64,000 bases of DNA from Enterovibrio qingdaonensis (GCF_028683135.1 NZ_JAJUBB010000017.1:51948-115947); one strand, 5' to 3'; numbered from the stretch's first letter, positions 9,539 to 19,092 are shown. Program-made: numbers and translations. The notes: generated from the letters alone by a model not told the origin.

Positions 9539-9565
9539 GTAACGGCAGCTTCGGAAAAACCTTTA
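9539..9565 (-). promoter_or_regulatory. Sigma-28 (FliA)-type promoter for the proximal flagellin
   Basis: On the minus strand TAAAG (9561-9565) is followed after exactly 14 bases by GCCGTTAC (9539-9546), a close match to TAAAG-N14-GCCGATAA. Transcription would start near 9532, about 70 bases before the ATG. The rest of the 9460-9833 gap holds only the terminator of the upstream flagellin and T-rich sequence. Confidence 0.75.
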
Positions 9566-9786
9566 CAACTTTTTTCCCGTTTTTTTTACAGCGTGTATTT
9601 CAGAGGAAATTTTGCTGTTGCCGCATGGTCCTATGGATTGTTTTCGCCTTAGAAAAGAAAAACTTTAGTGACAAATGACATTTTTCTTTCGAGAAGCACT
9701 AACGAGGAAAGGGAATAAAAATGGTTCTACGGTAAGAAATGGTCTGAAGAGCGAGAAACGACGGTACTTTCGGGGATTTTCAGGCA

Positions 9787-9818
9787 TAAAAAAAGCGGCA
9801 ATCAGTTGCCGCTTTTTT
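9787..9818. terminator. Terminator of the distal flagellin gene
   Basis: AAGCGGCAA-tcag-TTGCCGCTT with A-runs and T-runs on the two sides, just after the flagellin stop at 9834. It gives a classic U-tract on the minus-strand transcript, so the two flagellins are separate transcription units. Confidence 0.88.
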
Positions 9819-9833
9819 CGATATTTTAATCGG

Positions 9834-10973
9834 TTATTGAAGCAGATTAAGTGCCGCTTGAGGCAACTGTTTCGCCTGTGCCAATATCGATGTACTCGCT
9901 TGCTGCAGGATTTGACCTTTCGTAAGCTCCGTCGTCTCTTTAGCAAAGTCGGTGTCACGAATTCGACTATTAGACGCAGACACATTCTCTTGGATATTCG
10001 AAAGGTTACTGATGGTGTGGCTTAATCGGTTTTGTTTCGCACCAAGATCTGCACGCTGGCTATCAATATACTGCATTGCAGAGTCAATCACGCCCACACC
10101 CATCTGTGCACCGCCGACTGTACTGACGTCAATGTCCTGAGCTGTTTTATCCGAACCTGCACCAGACGCAATACCTAACGATGTAGCGAGAGAACCGCTA
10201 AACGTCACACTACCACCAAGCTTGTTTTCTGCGACAAAGAGCTGCAACTGGCCATTTTCGGTTACTGACGCCGTTACGGCTTCATCCGATTGACCATTAA
10301 TGTAGGTCGCAACCTCTTCAATGTCGTCACCTACCTTGGCTGAAATATCAAGGCTAATGGTTTGGCCGTCTTTGTTCACGAACTCGACGCCAAGTGTTGT
10401 CGCACCTGACACTTCCCAACTGGCAGACATTTGCGCCGTACCGACAAACTCTTTGCCACCCATGCGGAAATCATCTGCACGAATACTGGTGAGTCCCATG
10501 ATGATCGCTTCACCTGAATCGGAACCAATCTGGAAAGCTGCTTCACCGAATGAGCCATTGAGAAGACGACGTCCACCAAACGCTGTTGTTTCAGCGATAC
10601 GGTTCAATTCATCTTGCAATGCGGAAACTTCTTCCTGAATAGCCACACGCTCATCAGGACCGTTCGCACCATTCGCAGATTGTAGTGACAGATCTCGCAT
10701 ACGTTGCAGGATATTGGTAGATTCCTGCATTGCACCTTCCGCTGTCTGAGCGATAGAGATGCCGTCATTCGCGTTACGCATTGCGACATCTAGACCACGA
10801 GTTTGCGCAATGAGTCGGTTTGAGATCTGTAGACCAGCAGCATCATCTTTTGCGCTGTTGATCCGACTACCAGACGACAAGCGTTCCATCGACGTATTGA
10901 GATCGTTTGTCGACTTGTTCAGGTAACGCTGCGCAGTCATCGCAGACACGTTGGTGTTAACTGTTACACCCAT
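9834..10973 (-). CDS. Flagellin (distal copy; FlaA-like by position and promoter)
   Basis: A 379-residue flagellin with the conserved ends [19 protein letters not shown] and [19 protein letters not shown]. An upstream in-frame start would add 17 residues not found in flagellins; the ATG at 10973 has a good AAGGAGAG site and fits the family N-terminus. The variable centre differs from the proximal copy. The promoter region has a sigma-54-type element and no sigma-28 site that I could find, which matches FlaA of V. cholerae, the essential RpoN/FlrC-dependent flagellin. Confidence 0.95.
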   Translation of the reverse strand: MGVTVNTNVSAMTAQRYLNKSTNDLNTSMERLSSGSRINSAKDDAAGLQISNRLIAQTRGLDVAMRNANDGISIAQTAEGAMQESTNILQRMRDLSLQSANGANGPDERVAIQEEVSALQDELNRIAETTAFGGRRLLNGSFGEAAFQIGSDSGEAIIMGLTSIRADDFRMGGKEFVGTAQMSASWEVSGATTLGVEFVNKDGQTISLDISAKVGDDIEEVATYINGQSDEAVTASVTENGQLQLFVAENKLGGSVTFSGSLATSLGIASGAGSDKTAQDIDVSTVGGAQMGVGVIDSAMQYIDSQRADLGAKQNRLSHTISNLSNIQENVSASNSRIRDTDFAKETTELTKGQILQQASTSILAQAKQLPQAALNLLQ

Positions 10974-11110
10974 TTTGCTCTCCTTTGACTTTCGCGTTTT
11001 TGCGAAACAGCCTACCCGCGACAAACATGTCCGATTGCGAAGCGGGACCAGCCTTCAGTTCGTTATCAGGGTCAGTATCCAGCATTGCCGATACCTCATG
11101 CCCAGATATA

Positions 11111-11127
11111 TACAATTAGCGTGCCAA
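11111..11127 (-). promoter_or_regulatory. Sigma-54-like promoter for the distal flagellin, with GT at -12
   Basis: The minus strand reads TTGGCACGCTAATTGTA: a perfect TTGGCACG -24 box, then TTGT instead of TTGC at -12, with the normal ten-base spacing. The flgK promoter has the same variant. Predicted start near 11100, giving a leader of about 127 bases. Confidence 0.62.
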
Positions 11128-11294
11128 TTTTTATTGTTCTTCAATTTCAAGCACTTAGCCAAATTGCACGCAGTGATATTTTCCAGAGCGGCAAAAAAAA
11201 CACCACATTTTTGTTTAAGACGGCAAATCAGATCCTCTGATCCTGCCTCTTCATAAACATAGCATTACTTCTCAAAAATTAGATAGATGCACAG

Positions 11295-11321
11295 TAAATA
11301 AAACAAAATGTCTGCCGATAA
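11295..11321 (+). promoter_or_regulatory. Sigma-28 (FliA)-type promoter before the TPR/glycosyltransferase-like gene
   Basis: TAAAT (11295-11299), exactly 14 bases, then GCCGATAA (11314-11321): the -10 box is a perfect FliA consensus and the -35 differs at one base. It points towards the gene at 11438, about 110 bases downstream, and places that gene in the late flagellar regulon. The remaining 10974-11437 sequence holds only the divergent flagellin promoter. Confidence 0.7.
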
Positions 11322-11437
11322 GCTGTAATAAGGGGGACTCTAACCCTGCTAGAAATCAGCATTACGGCACGGTATTTGCTGGCTTTACAGCGATATTTAA
11401 CTGCAAACTTTAAGCCACAACTTAAAACGGATTATCT

Positions 11438-13537
11438 ATGACCAATCCCTCACCGACGAACGAGAATGCAATGACATTAGAGCAGGCATTTGAGCACGGT
11501 ATCTCTCTCTACCAACACCAAAAGAAAAAAGAGGCACGTGAGGTTTTCGAGCAAATCCTTTCACATGCACCAGAAGCTGTGCCGGTGCTGCAAGTGCTTG
11601 CCGTTATGGATACTGAGGATGGTGCATGGCAAGTGGCAATTGCCAAGCTAGACAAAGCGTTAACTATTGAACCCGGTAATGCATCACTGCTTTTTGATAA
11701 AGCCAGTGTGCTGACACAATATGGTGTAAACAAAGAAGCTTTGGACATCATTGATAGCCTACTCGCCGTTGCCCCAGATCACCAAGAGTTACTGACAATG
11801 CGGCAACAGGTTACCGCTGCATCCGGCAAGTTGGGCGAAAGTCGCCGCACGGCAAAGTACAAAGCCGCGAGCCAAGAACAGAAAAACAGCGCATTAGGCA
11901 GTGAAGTGACTGAAACACTCAATCTTGCCAAACAAATGCTGACGTCAAACAACATCGACCAAGCCAAGCAGCTTTATCAAGCCGTCATTAGTGTCGCTGG
12001 TGATGTACCTGAGGCACTGTTAGGGCTTGCGCGTGTTCACATCCAAGAAGACAAGCAGGCATTGGCGTACCAAACACTCTCTCGGGCGGCGGACCAAACT
12101 GAACCGAATAAAGACATTTGGGTTTTACTTTGCCATACCGCAATCAAGATTGAAGATTACCGAGCAGCCAGAGCACATTGTCAGTTCTCCCTGAAGCAAT
12201 GGCCAGAAGACCCCATTCTTTGCCGCTTGATGCTACTTAGCTACCTCAAAGAAGAAAAATGGCTCGAAGCGTATCGAAGATCAAAAGAATACGTTCGCTT
12301 GTTCCCAAATGACGCTGACATTCGTTATCGCCTGGCCAATGCAAGTTTTAACCTGCTCAAGTCTCGACATAACTTCACACCTGAAGCGATTAAAGAGTGT
12401 CAGGGGCTTATCGAATCAGCGAGCGAGATTGCAAAAGACAAAAGCAAGCTGGATTTGTCTCGCTATCTGGCGGAGGTGCTTTGGTACAAAGGTGAAGCAC
12501 GAGAAGCTAAGGCCCTTCTTGAAGCCTATATGGCACAATATCCGGATGATGTGGACTCAGGCTTTAACTCGAGCTTTGTCTATCGCTCACTCGAAGAGTG
12601 GGATGAATACTATCGTACCAATGAACTGGGTATTGAAAGCGGTAAGCGTCTAAAGTACCGCGGCGATATTCCGCAATGGGATTTAACCAGACCCAAAGAA
12701 GACGTTGTATTGGTTATGCCAGAGCAAGGGGTTGGTGATGAACTCCTGTACCTACACAACCTAGATATCGTGTTGAACAACTGCCAAAAAGCATACGTTG
12801 CATGTGACCCGCGCTTAGTCACATTGGTACAAGCCTCTTTCCCTGACGTTCACACCATTCCTATTACACGTTCAGACAATCAGGATATCCAAATCCCTGA
12901 ATCGGTATTGAATGAAGCAAATTCTTGGATTGCTGGTGGTAGCCTTGCCGCTCTCTGTTACCGCGAGTACGGCCGCCATGTTTTCCGTCCAGGCTACATT
13001 CAATTGCCCGCGCCAATTACAGCGAAATGGAAAGTAGCGTTAGATAAAGTGCGACAAGCCAACCCTGGCAAACCTCTTATCGGTATCTGCTGGCGAAGCG
13101 GCTTAGCCGCGGCATCTCGAAACATGCACTATTTGATCGCGGAAGAAACGGCGCATTTGCTCAAGCAGTTACCTGATGCCGTATTTATTAACCTGCAGTA
13201 CGGCGAATGCAAAAAAGAGCTGGAAAAAATGGCGAAGCTAACAGGGACTCGCGTACTTCAATTAGATGGATTGGATCTTCGTGGTGACTTTTGTGGCACT
13301 GCCGCTGTTATCGGTGAATTAGATACAGTGATCACGGCGGGCACCGCCGTCCACCGACTCACCACCGCCGTCGGTACGCCTTGCCACGTGTATTTCGCGG
13401 GTACCAACGAGTCCGACTTCTCCTGCCCTCGTGAATTGAGTAATGAAAAAGAAATTGGGTATTTCTATCCGCCTATGATGGAAAACAAGTACCCGCTACT
13501 TGAGTCGATGGCGACAAACATTAAGCGGATGCTTTAA
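11438..13537 (+). CDS. TPR protein with C-terminal glycosyltransferase-like domain, flagellum-linked
   Basis: A 699-residue protein with no signal peptide. Residues about 10-420 are tandem tetratricopeptide-type helical repeats (for example EQILSHAPEAVPVLQVLAVM, SLLFDKASVLTQYG). The last 270 residues look like a GT-B/heptosyltransferase-like domain: MPEQGVGDELLYLHNLDIVL near 423, GICWRSG near 548 and TAGTAVHRLTTAVGTP near 633. TPR-GT fusions of this kind modify proteins or polysaccharides. It sits beside the flagellins and has a sigma-28-type promoter, so flagellin glycosylation is a reasonable inference; a role in another surface glycan is possible. Donor and acceptor cannot be read from sequence. 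Confidence 0.72.
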   Translation: MTNPSPTNENAMTLEQAFEHGISLYQHQKKKEAREVFEQILSHAPEAVPVLQVLAVMDTEDGAWQVAIAKLDKALTIEPGNASLLFDKASVLTQYGVNKEALDIIDSLLAVAPDHQELLTMRQQVTAASGKLGESRRTAKYKAASQEQKNSALGSEVTETLNLAKQMLTSNNIDQAKQLYQAVISVAGDVPEALLGLARVHIQEDKQALAYQTLSRAADQTEPNKDIWVLLCHTAIKIEDYRAARAHCQFSLKQWPEDPILCRLMLLSYLKEEKWLEAYRRSKEYVRLFPNDADIRYRLANASFNLLKSRHNFTPEAIKECQGLIESASEIAKDKSKLDLSRYLAEVLWYKGEAREAKALLEAYMAQYPDDVDSGFNSSFVYRSLEEWDEYYRTNELGIESGKRLKYRGDIPQWDLTRPKEDVVLVMPEQGVGDELLYLHNLDIVLNNCQKAYVACDPRLVTLVQASFPDVHTIPITRSDNQDIQIPESVLNEANSWIAGGSLAALCYREYGRHVFRPGYIQLPAPITAKWKVALDKVRQANPGKPLIGICWRSGLAAASRNMHYLIAEETAHLLKQLPDAVFINLQYGECKKELEKMAKLTGTRVLQLDGLDLRGDFCGTAAVIGELDTVITAGTAVHRLTTAVGTPCHVYFAGTNESDFSCPRELSNEKEIGYFYPPMMENKYPLLESMATNIKRML

Positions 13538-13553
13538 TCACCACACAACAACG

Positions 13554-13584
13554 AAAAGGCCAGCGTTTGCTGGCCTTTTCTTTA
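13554..13584. terminator. Terminator between the TPR gene and the MFS gene
   Basis: AAAAGGCCAGC-gttt-GCTGGCCTTTT, an 11-bp stem ending in TTTTCTTT on the plus strand, serving the TPR gene and probably the convergent MFS gene as well. Confidence 0.85.
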
Positions 13585-14808
13585 TACTCGCTCGGTGGCG
13601 AAGTTTTCCGACTCCCTCGCTTTTTCTCTGCTGAGGGAGACTGTCAGCAGCAAAAGTGCTGACACTCCGGCAAACATCATCGCAATCATCACATAGTGGT
13701 AACTGTATAACTCCGCAATCATCCCTACAGTCAAGCTAGACATCAGACTTGCCACCATCATGCTATTGTTGAAAAGCGTCGTTGCCGTCCCCATCTGATT
13801 TGGCATTTTATTTTGAATCACCACCATCCCCAAACTCGCGCTGATACCCACTGAAAAGCCATTGAGAATTTGCAGTGCATACATTTGCCACAACTGCTCC
13901 GCATTAAAGAGCAATACGTAAAACACACACGCTATTGATGCACTCAGCACCATGAGTTTTTGAGGTGCGATCTTGATGGCCCACAGTCCCGCGAACACCA
14001 TAATTGGAATCTCCAAAAACGCTGCCAGTCCCAACAATTGGCCTGCAACAGACCCGGAAAGCGAGAGTTCCTTAGTGACATAGAGGGGAATAGTGATGAC
14101 ATACATGTTGTTTGCCCAAAACAACATGAGCACAGCCCCCAAATACATCGGTACACCGGCAATTTTTCGCCACGGCATTTTTTTAACAGTCGCCCGCTCC
14201 CCTGCCTTTTCTCCCGCGTTCTGAGTTGTAAACGGCGAGGTGTTAAGAACAACGATGACAGACACAGACATCACCAGAGCCGCAAACAGGAACGCTCCAT
14301 TGAAGCCAATTATGTCTTTGACGATGAAAGCAATGGGAGGCCCAATTACCCATGCAAGTGACATCATTGCGCGCATCAAAGACACGAAAATCGTGCTGTT
14401 TTCTCCAAGTTTTTGGTCCGCAAACTCTCGACCCAATGCAAACGTTTGTGGCATCGCTGCGCACGAAACACTGAAGACAAAAATCGTCACCACCAGTGCC
14501 AGATAGTAGTTTCTGATGAAGACAAAGAGCAGCATGGTCACGATAAATGCGGCCTGAGAAAGCGCAATAATGCGTCGACGCTCCCACCCATAGTCAGACA
14601 AGGTCGCAAGAAGCTGAGAAACGAATACGCCACTGACCACCGATAACGCGAGGTAAACCCCCATTTGTGAAGGGGACGCGCCAAGTCCATCGATAACAAA
14701 AAGGCTCATTAGCGGCATAAAAAAGCCGCCGCCTAATCCAGCAAACAAACAGATAAGCAGGTAACACAGCGGCTCTTTTCTGACTAAAAAGTGTAAGTAG
14801 CTTTTCAT
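13582..14808 (-). CDS. Sugar efflux transporter of the SetA/SetB family (MFS)
   Basis: A 408-residue inner-membrane protein with about 12 hydrophobic helices and a short loop rich in Lys/Glu in the middle. It resembles E. coli SetA through CAAMPQTFALGREFAD and VSLMRAMMSLAWVIGPP, which are hallmark stretches of that subfamily. SetA proteins export sugars and sugar analogues. It is divergent from an AraC-type regulator 196 bases away, which probably controls it. The pair interrupts the flagellar locus and has no visible link to motility. Substrate unknown. Confidence 0.82.
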   Translation of the reverse strand: MKSYLHFLVRKEPLCYLLICLFAGLGGGFFMPLMSLFVIDGLGASPSQMGVYLALSVVSGVFVSQLLATLSDYGWERRRIIALSQAAFIVTMLLFVFIRNYYLALVVTIFVFSVSCAAMPQTFALGREFADQKLGENSTIFVSLMRAMMSLAWVIGPPIAFIVKDIIGFNGAFLFAALVMSVSVIVVLNTSPFTTQNAGEKAGERATVKKMPWRKIAGVPMYLGAVLMLFWANNMYVITIPLYVTKELSLSGSVAGQLLGLAAFLEIPIMVFAGLWAIKIAPQKLMVLSASIACVFYVLLFNAEQLWQMYALQILNGFSVGISASLGMVVIQNKMPNQMGTATTLFNNSMMVASLMSSLTVGMIAELYSYHYVMIAMMFAGVSALLLLTVSLSREKARESENFATERV

Positions 14809-15004
14809 TTTCTCTCATTCTCCTTTCAGATTTGCATATCAAACCTGATGGGTATTCGTAGTGCAGTGAGGAGAAGTGTAAAAACTAAACCTTGCTTTGT
14901 GTGATGATCATCGGGCAACCACTGATACTTTTCTGTCATTTTCTTCCATATCAATGACATTACTAGTAAAAAGAGAGGGTTATACGAAAGGATAGAGATA
15001 CCCA

Positions 15005-15889
15005 ATGAAGCCGATGATTGAACCCATAGACAAAGATGTGAGCCCCAATTGGCATTTCGCCGACTACTACTGCGATCATTCAAAAGACTTTGTTCACTGT
15101 AATTGGCACTATCACAGTGAACTGGAGCTGGTGCTTTATGTCGATCCGCATTCTGTTAGTGCAGGCAAGCTCATCATGGATGACTATGTCGGAGACATTA
15201 CCGATCAAACTGCGTATCTAGTGGGGTCTGGGATCCCCCACATGCTGACAGGCAGCTCGATTGCAACAAAAGATAAAGCAAGCAGTTCTCACATCATGTG
15301 GCTTGATCAAGACTGGTTACACAAAATGATAGATAGCGTTCCTGCGCTATCTTCCGTCAACGATTTACTCGTACGAGCCCACAAGGGGCTTAAGCTTTCC
15401 CCCGTCGTTGCTCAACAACTTTTTGCTCTGATGGACGGTGCTTGTCGACTCAAACCTTCGGCGCAGTTCCTGCGTGTTGTCGAAATTCTTTTACTGCTCA
15501 GTGACGATAAGAATGCGGAAAGCCTGACATCTCGTCCGTATTGCCTGTATGTCGCCAAAGACACGCCAATTTTGGATAAGTTAGAAAAAGCGCAGCAATA
15601 TATTGCCGACCACTACAACGAACCGATTACTGTTCAGCATATTTGCCAACACTTACACATGAGTGAAAGTTCGGTGTATCGCATGTTTGAAAAGCATTTT
15701 TCTAACAGCTTTTCAGAACACCTAAAACGTTACCGGTTAGGGAAAGCCAGTGAACTGCTGATCCGTTCTAACATTCTCGTTTCCGTTGTATCAGAACGGG
15801 TGGGATTCAGTAACCTTTCCAACTTTAACCGCCAATTTAAAGCCGCCAAAAGAATGACACCAACCGCATTTCGTCAGTTATTTGGATAA
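15005..15889 (+). CDS. AraC-family transcriptional regulator, divergent from the efflux gene
   Basis: 294 residues: an N-terminal cupin-like sensing domain with HCNWHYHSELELVLYVD (His-rich, typical of AraC cupins) and a C-terminal pair of helix-turn-helix motifs (ITVQHICQHLHMSESSVYRMFEKHF and VSVVSERVGFSNLSNFNRQFK). Such proteins usually bind a small molecule and activate a neighbouring transport or catabolic gene; here the divergent SetA-like gene is the obvious target. ATG at 15005 has AAGGATAGAG upstream; a second ATG three codons later is possible. Confidence 0.88.
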   Translation: MKPMIEPIDKDVSPNWHFADYYCDHSKDFVHCNWHYHSELELVLYVDPHSVSAGKLIMDDYVGDITDQTAYLVGSGIPHMLTGSSIATKDKASSSHIMWLDQDWLHKMIDSVPALSSVNDLLVRAHKGLKLSPVVAQQLFALMDGACRLKPSAQFLRVVEILLLLSDDKNAESLTSRPYCLYVAKDTPILDKLEKAQQYIADHYNEPITVQHICQHLHMSESSVYRMFEKHFSNSFSEHLKRYRLGKASELLIRSNILVSVVSERVGFSNLSNFNRQFKAAKRMTPTAFRQLFG

Positions 15890-15901
15890 AAAGAAGGGAA
15901 G

Positions 15902-15927
15902 AAAAAGGGCAAGGTATCGCCCTTTTT
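15902..15927. terminator. Bidirectional terminator between araC-type gene and flgL
   Basis: AAAAAGGGC (15902-15910) and GCCCTTTTT (15919-15927) form a stem with an 8-base loop in the 45-base gap between the convergent genes, with U-tracts for both transcripts. Confidence 0.85.
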
Positions 15928-15934
15928 ATTTGGC

Positions 15935-17128
15935 TTAAATGTAATTAAACAAACTCAGATCTTTGGTTTTCGCAAACGCTTGTTGTGACGCTTGCAACGC
16001 GAGCATGTTTTCGTTCATGTCGATAACAGCAGTCGAGTAGTCCAAGTCTTCCATCGTGCCTAGGGAACGGTTTAGTACCAACTTGAAGTCTTTGTGCATA
16101 CTTTCTTGTCGGTCAAGCGTCGTCAAACGTGTCCCGACTTCTGACCGCGCTTTGTTGAGGTGTTTAAATGCAGCGGAAAACTGCTCGGTGACTTGGTGCA
16201 ATTCAGCCGTTGCGGAAGCATTGAAAATACTTTCATGAGATAGGTCGATGCCTTTTTTAAATGCATCAAACACATTAAACGTATCTTGGCGGTCCAAAAC
16301 AATGCGGTCACCGTCTAGCATCTCCCCTTCAAAACTCACGCTTAACGTGCCAAATTGCACGCCATTTTGTGGGTCGTAAACCCCTGAGCTCACGACATTG
16401 CCGTCTTGTGTCAGCTCATATTGGGTCTGTCCGTTGCCATCAACGTTAAAACTCACCGCATACTCAGAGGCATCGGCGTTGTTCGTATTTGTCGCTTGAG
16501 ACATCAACAACAAGGACCCATCTTGAAGATCGTACTCTGGCTGATAATCACCAAAAGGGTTTTCGATTTCCATGAAAACCTGATCACCTGGATCGCTCGT
16601 TTGTACTTCAACCGCTGGTGCAACTTGCGCGGTTCGATGGTAGCTGTCACCGGCATAACGCACATTCAGCGCGCTGTCGCGGTAGAAAGGTTGCTTGCTC
16701 GACTGTGTGCCGGAAAACAAGAAGTTGCCCGATTCATCTTTGGCATTCACCAAGTTCATAAAGTTATCGTACAGACCTTTTAAATCTTGGCGGTGTGCCG
16801 TTCGGTCATCTTCTGATAACGAACCGTTGATCATTTCCATGCTTTTTCGTTTGGCACTGTCGATGAGCTGTTCAGCATCATCAATAGCAATTTCGGCACG
16901 CGTTTGACGGTTTCTCGCCAAGGTAATGGAATCAACGTACTGATCGAGTTGCTTGTCTTGCTGACGAAAGTTTTGAATGTAGATTGATGACACAGGGTCA
17001 TCCCCTGAGGTCAATACACGCTTGCCCGTCGCAAGTTGATCTTGGTTGTCCTGCAACTTCACCTGCTGGCGCATCAGGTCATTAGACACTGATTGGTAAT
17101 TGTGAAAACTGGCAATACGGCTAATCAT
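15935..17128 (-). CDS. flgL: Flagellar hook-filament junction protein FlgL (HAP3)
   Basis: FlgL is the second junction protein, linking FlgK to the flagellin filament. The 397 residues start MISRIASFHNYQS and show flagellin-like ends: GKRVLTSGDDPVSS near the N-terminus and EDLDYSTAVIDMNENMLALQASQQAFAK at the C-terminus. A GTG one codon upstream is in frame, but the ATG at 17128 has the better-spaced AAGGAT site. It follows flgK by 12 bases and is co-transcribed with it. Confidence 0.94.
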   Translation of the reverse strand: MISRIASFHNYQSVSNDLMRQQVKLQDNQDQLATGKRVLTSGDDPVSSIYIQNFRQQDKQLDQYVDSITLARNRQTRAEIAIDDAEQLIDSAKRKSMEMINGSLSEDDRTAHRQDLKGLYDNFMNLVNAKDESGNFLFSGTQSSKQPFYRDSALNVRYAGDSYHRTAQVAPAVEVQTSDPGDQVFMEIENPFGDYQPEYDLQDGSLLLMSQATNTNNADASEYAVSFNVDGNGQTQYELTQDGNVVSSGVYDPQNGVQFGTLSVSFEGEMLDGDRIVLDRQDTFNVFDAFKKGIDLSHESIFNASATAELHQVTEQFSAAFKHLNKARSEVGTRLTTLDRQESMHKDFKLVLNRSLGTMEDLDYSTAVIDMNENMLALQASQQAFAKTKDLSLFNYI

Positions 17129-17140
17129 CACTCAGATCCT

Positions 17141-19018
17141 TTATCGGGTTGCATTCAGCAGAGTTTCAAACGTTTCATTGGCCGCGGTCATAATGCGTGA
17201 TGACGCCATATAGGCTTGTTGAAACTTCATCATATTGGCCGCCTCTTCATCCAGGTTTACCCCTGAAATTTCGGCCACGCGTCCTGCCGCTGCGTCATGC
17301 TCTACGCGACTTACATCTTCGAGCCGCGCGTACGAAGCTTTCTGAACGCCAAGGTCGGTATTTAGCCCTTCGTAAACGTCGATTAAGCTTGAGCGTCCAC
17401 CATCCATCAGCTTCATCGTCTGCAGTTGCTGCATACGAATTAGGTTTCCGTTCTCACCATCTGCAGGCTTTAAACTCACCGCAAAAATGTCTTCAGGGGC
17501 TGCTCCCCCGGTCAACTCAAACACCGTTCCATTCACATTCACAGGAGTGCTTGGCGGATAAGCTTGAGGAGCAACGAGAATATTGCCTTTCATATCCAAT
17601 ACGGCGAATTGGGAGGCATCAGGCGAAATAGCAACTTGAAACTCTTCTTGTGCACCGGGCTGCAACACTTTCAAGTTACCTTGACCTGTTAACACTGATT
17701 TTGAACTGACGTAGCTTTGCGCGGCGATCTTCGCTGGGTCTTCCATTGTGACCGTAATTTGGCCTGCACCTTGTCGGACAGGACGAACAATGACGCGCTC
17801 ACCTGCCGCCAAGCCCGCATCAACTTGAATTCGAAGACCGTCATATGAAATTGAAGGCGGTGTTCCAGACGGCGTCACAGACACGGTGTTTTTTTCAGGA
17901 TCCACCAAGGTGTACTGACTGCCGTCGTATTTGAGTTGATAGTCGCCTATTTTCAGCTTAGATAAGTCATCGATATAGACTTTCAGATCAGCGGTAGAAT
18001 CTGGGCTAGTAATGACACGATCTGCCGCAATTTTGTCGCTATTAAAGTCAACAAAAATGTCCGCCCCCACATTGCCCGCCAAATCATAGCCTTGTGACTG
18101 GAGCTCATTGATGGACAGCGCGAAGCCTGCCGCAAGGCGACCAAGTTCATCGCGCGCTTGCCCTAAGGTTTTGTCGCGATACTCGAACATCGCGCCCAAC
18201 TTACCGCGAATATCGGCGTTATCAATAGGTTTTAAGGTTTTGCCTTCAACCAATGCCAGACGACGTTTCTGATGATCTGGCACACCCGGCACCGTTCTAA
18301 GCTCACTTGAACTAAGCCCCGATACTAGGTTATGGCCACTACCAATGATGACGTTATACAAACCATCATCACGCTGATTAATACTGACTTGGGTGAACTC
18401 AGACAGTTCATTGATAAGGCGCTGATGTCTGTCCAAGAGATCGTTGTCTACCGCTTGGCTTTTCAACATGGCCTTATGAATGTCCACCAGCTCACGACCT
18501 ATATCATTCATCCTGGTCAGCGTGGCATCAATCTCGACGGAGGTATCCGACTCTTGTGCTTGAAGCATGGTGTTAATGTCATTTAGCCCCGAAGCAACCA
18601 TGCGCGATTTTTCCAATACAACCTTTCGCGCTCCCATGTCGCTTGGGCTATCGGTCAGGCCTTTTACGGCACCGTAGAATTCGTTCATGTTCTCAGGAAT
18701 TTTTTTCGCTGAGTGCGACATCATGTCATCGAGCATGGTGAGTTGGCTGTTACGTGTTTGCGAGTGAGACAGAGCGGAAGTGGAAATGTTGAATTCGTTG
18801 ACCGCAAATTTGTCGTAGTTACGGCGAACAGATGCCGCATGCACGCCATGGCCCCATTGGTTCGCGGACCAATAGGCGGAGTCGTTGGCACGCTGTTCAA
18901 CGGACTGACGGCTATAACCTTCAGTGTTCACATTCGAAATGTTGTGACCCGTTGTATTCAGCTGCCGCTGTGCTGTCAAAACGCCCTGAGAACCGAGCGT
19001 CAGCAGATCAAACCCCAT
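17141..19018 (-). CDS. flgK: Flagellar hook-associated protein FlgK (HAP1)
   Basis: FlgK is the first hook-filament junction protein. At 625 residues it has the usual size, with the rod/hook-type N-terminal motif (LNTTGHNISNVNTEGYSRQ) and the C-terminal motif (SGVNLDEEAANMMKFQQAY). The middle is variable, as expected. It starts the flgK-flgL operon and is preceded by its own sigma-54-like promoter rather than relying on the flgF-flgJ unit. Confidence 0.95.
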   Translation of the reverse strand: MGFDLLTLGSQGVLTAQRQLNTTGHNISNVNTEGYSRQSVEQRANDSAYWSANQWGHGVHAASVRRNYDKFAVNEFNISTSALSHSQTRNSQLTMLDDMMSHSAKKIPENMNEFYGAVKGLTDSPSDMGARKVVLEKSRMVASGLNDINTMLQAQESDTSVEIDATLTRMNDIGRELVDIHKAMLKSQAVDNDLLDRHQRLINELSEFTQVSINQRDDGLYNVIIGSGHNLVSGLSSSELRTVPGVPDHQKRRLALVEGKTLKPIDNADIRGKLGAMFEYRDKTLGQARDELGRLAAGFALSINELQSQGYDLAGNVGADIFVDFNSDKIAADRVITSPDSTADLKVYIDDLSKLKIGDYQLKYDGSQYTLVDPEKNTVSVTPSGTPPSISYDGLRIQVDAGLAAGERVIVRPVRQGAGQITVTMEDPAKIAAQSYVSSKSVLTGQGNLKVLQPGAQEEFQVAISPDASQFAVLDMKGNILVAPQAYPPSTPVNVNGTVFELTGGAAPEDIFAVSLKPADGENGNLIRMQQLQTMKLMDGGRSSLIDVYEGLNTDLGVQKASYARLEDVSRVEHDAAAGRVAEISGVNLDEEAANMMKFQQAYMASSRIMTAANETFETLLNATR

Positions 19019-19073
19019 TCTGCCCCCGTGTGCAACTCTGCATCACTGTTTATACGTAATTATTATGCAAAGT

Positions 19074-19092
19074 AATACAAGAATCGTGCCAC
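19074..19092 (-). promoter_or_regulatory. Sigma-54-like promoter for flgK-flgL, with GT at -12
   Basis: Minus strand GTGGCACGATTCTTGTATT: TGGCACG-N4-TTGT with GG at 19089-19090 and ten bases to the -12 dinucleotide (19077-19078). Same TTGTAT variant as the distal flagellin. Predicted start near 19065, about 47 bases before the ATG. Confidence 0.62.

Noticed and set aside
11060..11100. GCCGATAC near 11085 as a sigma-28 promoter on the plus strand
   Set aside because: No TAAAG-like box at 14 bases upstream; the site at 11295-11321 is correct in both boxes.
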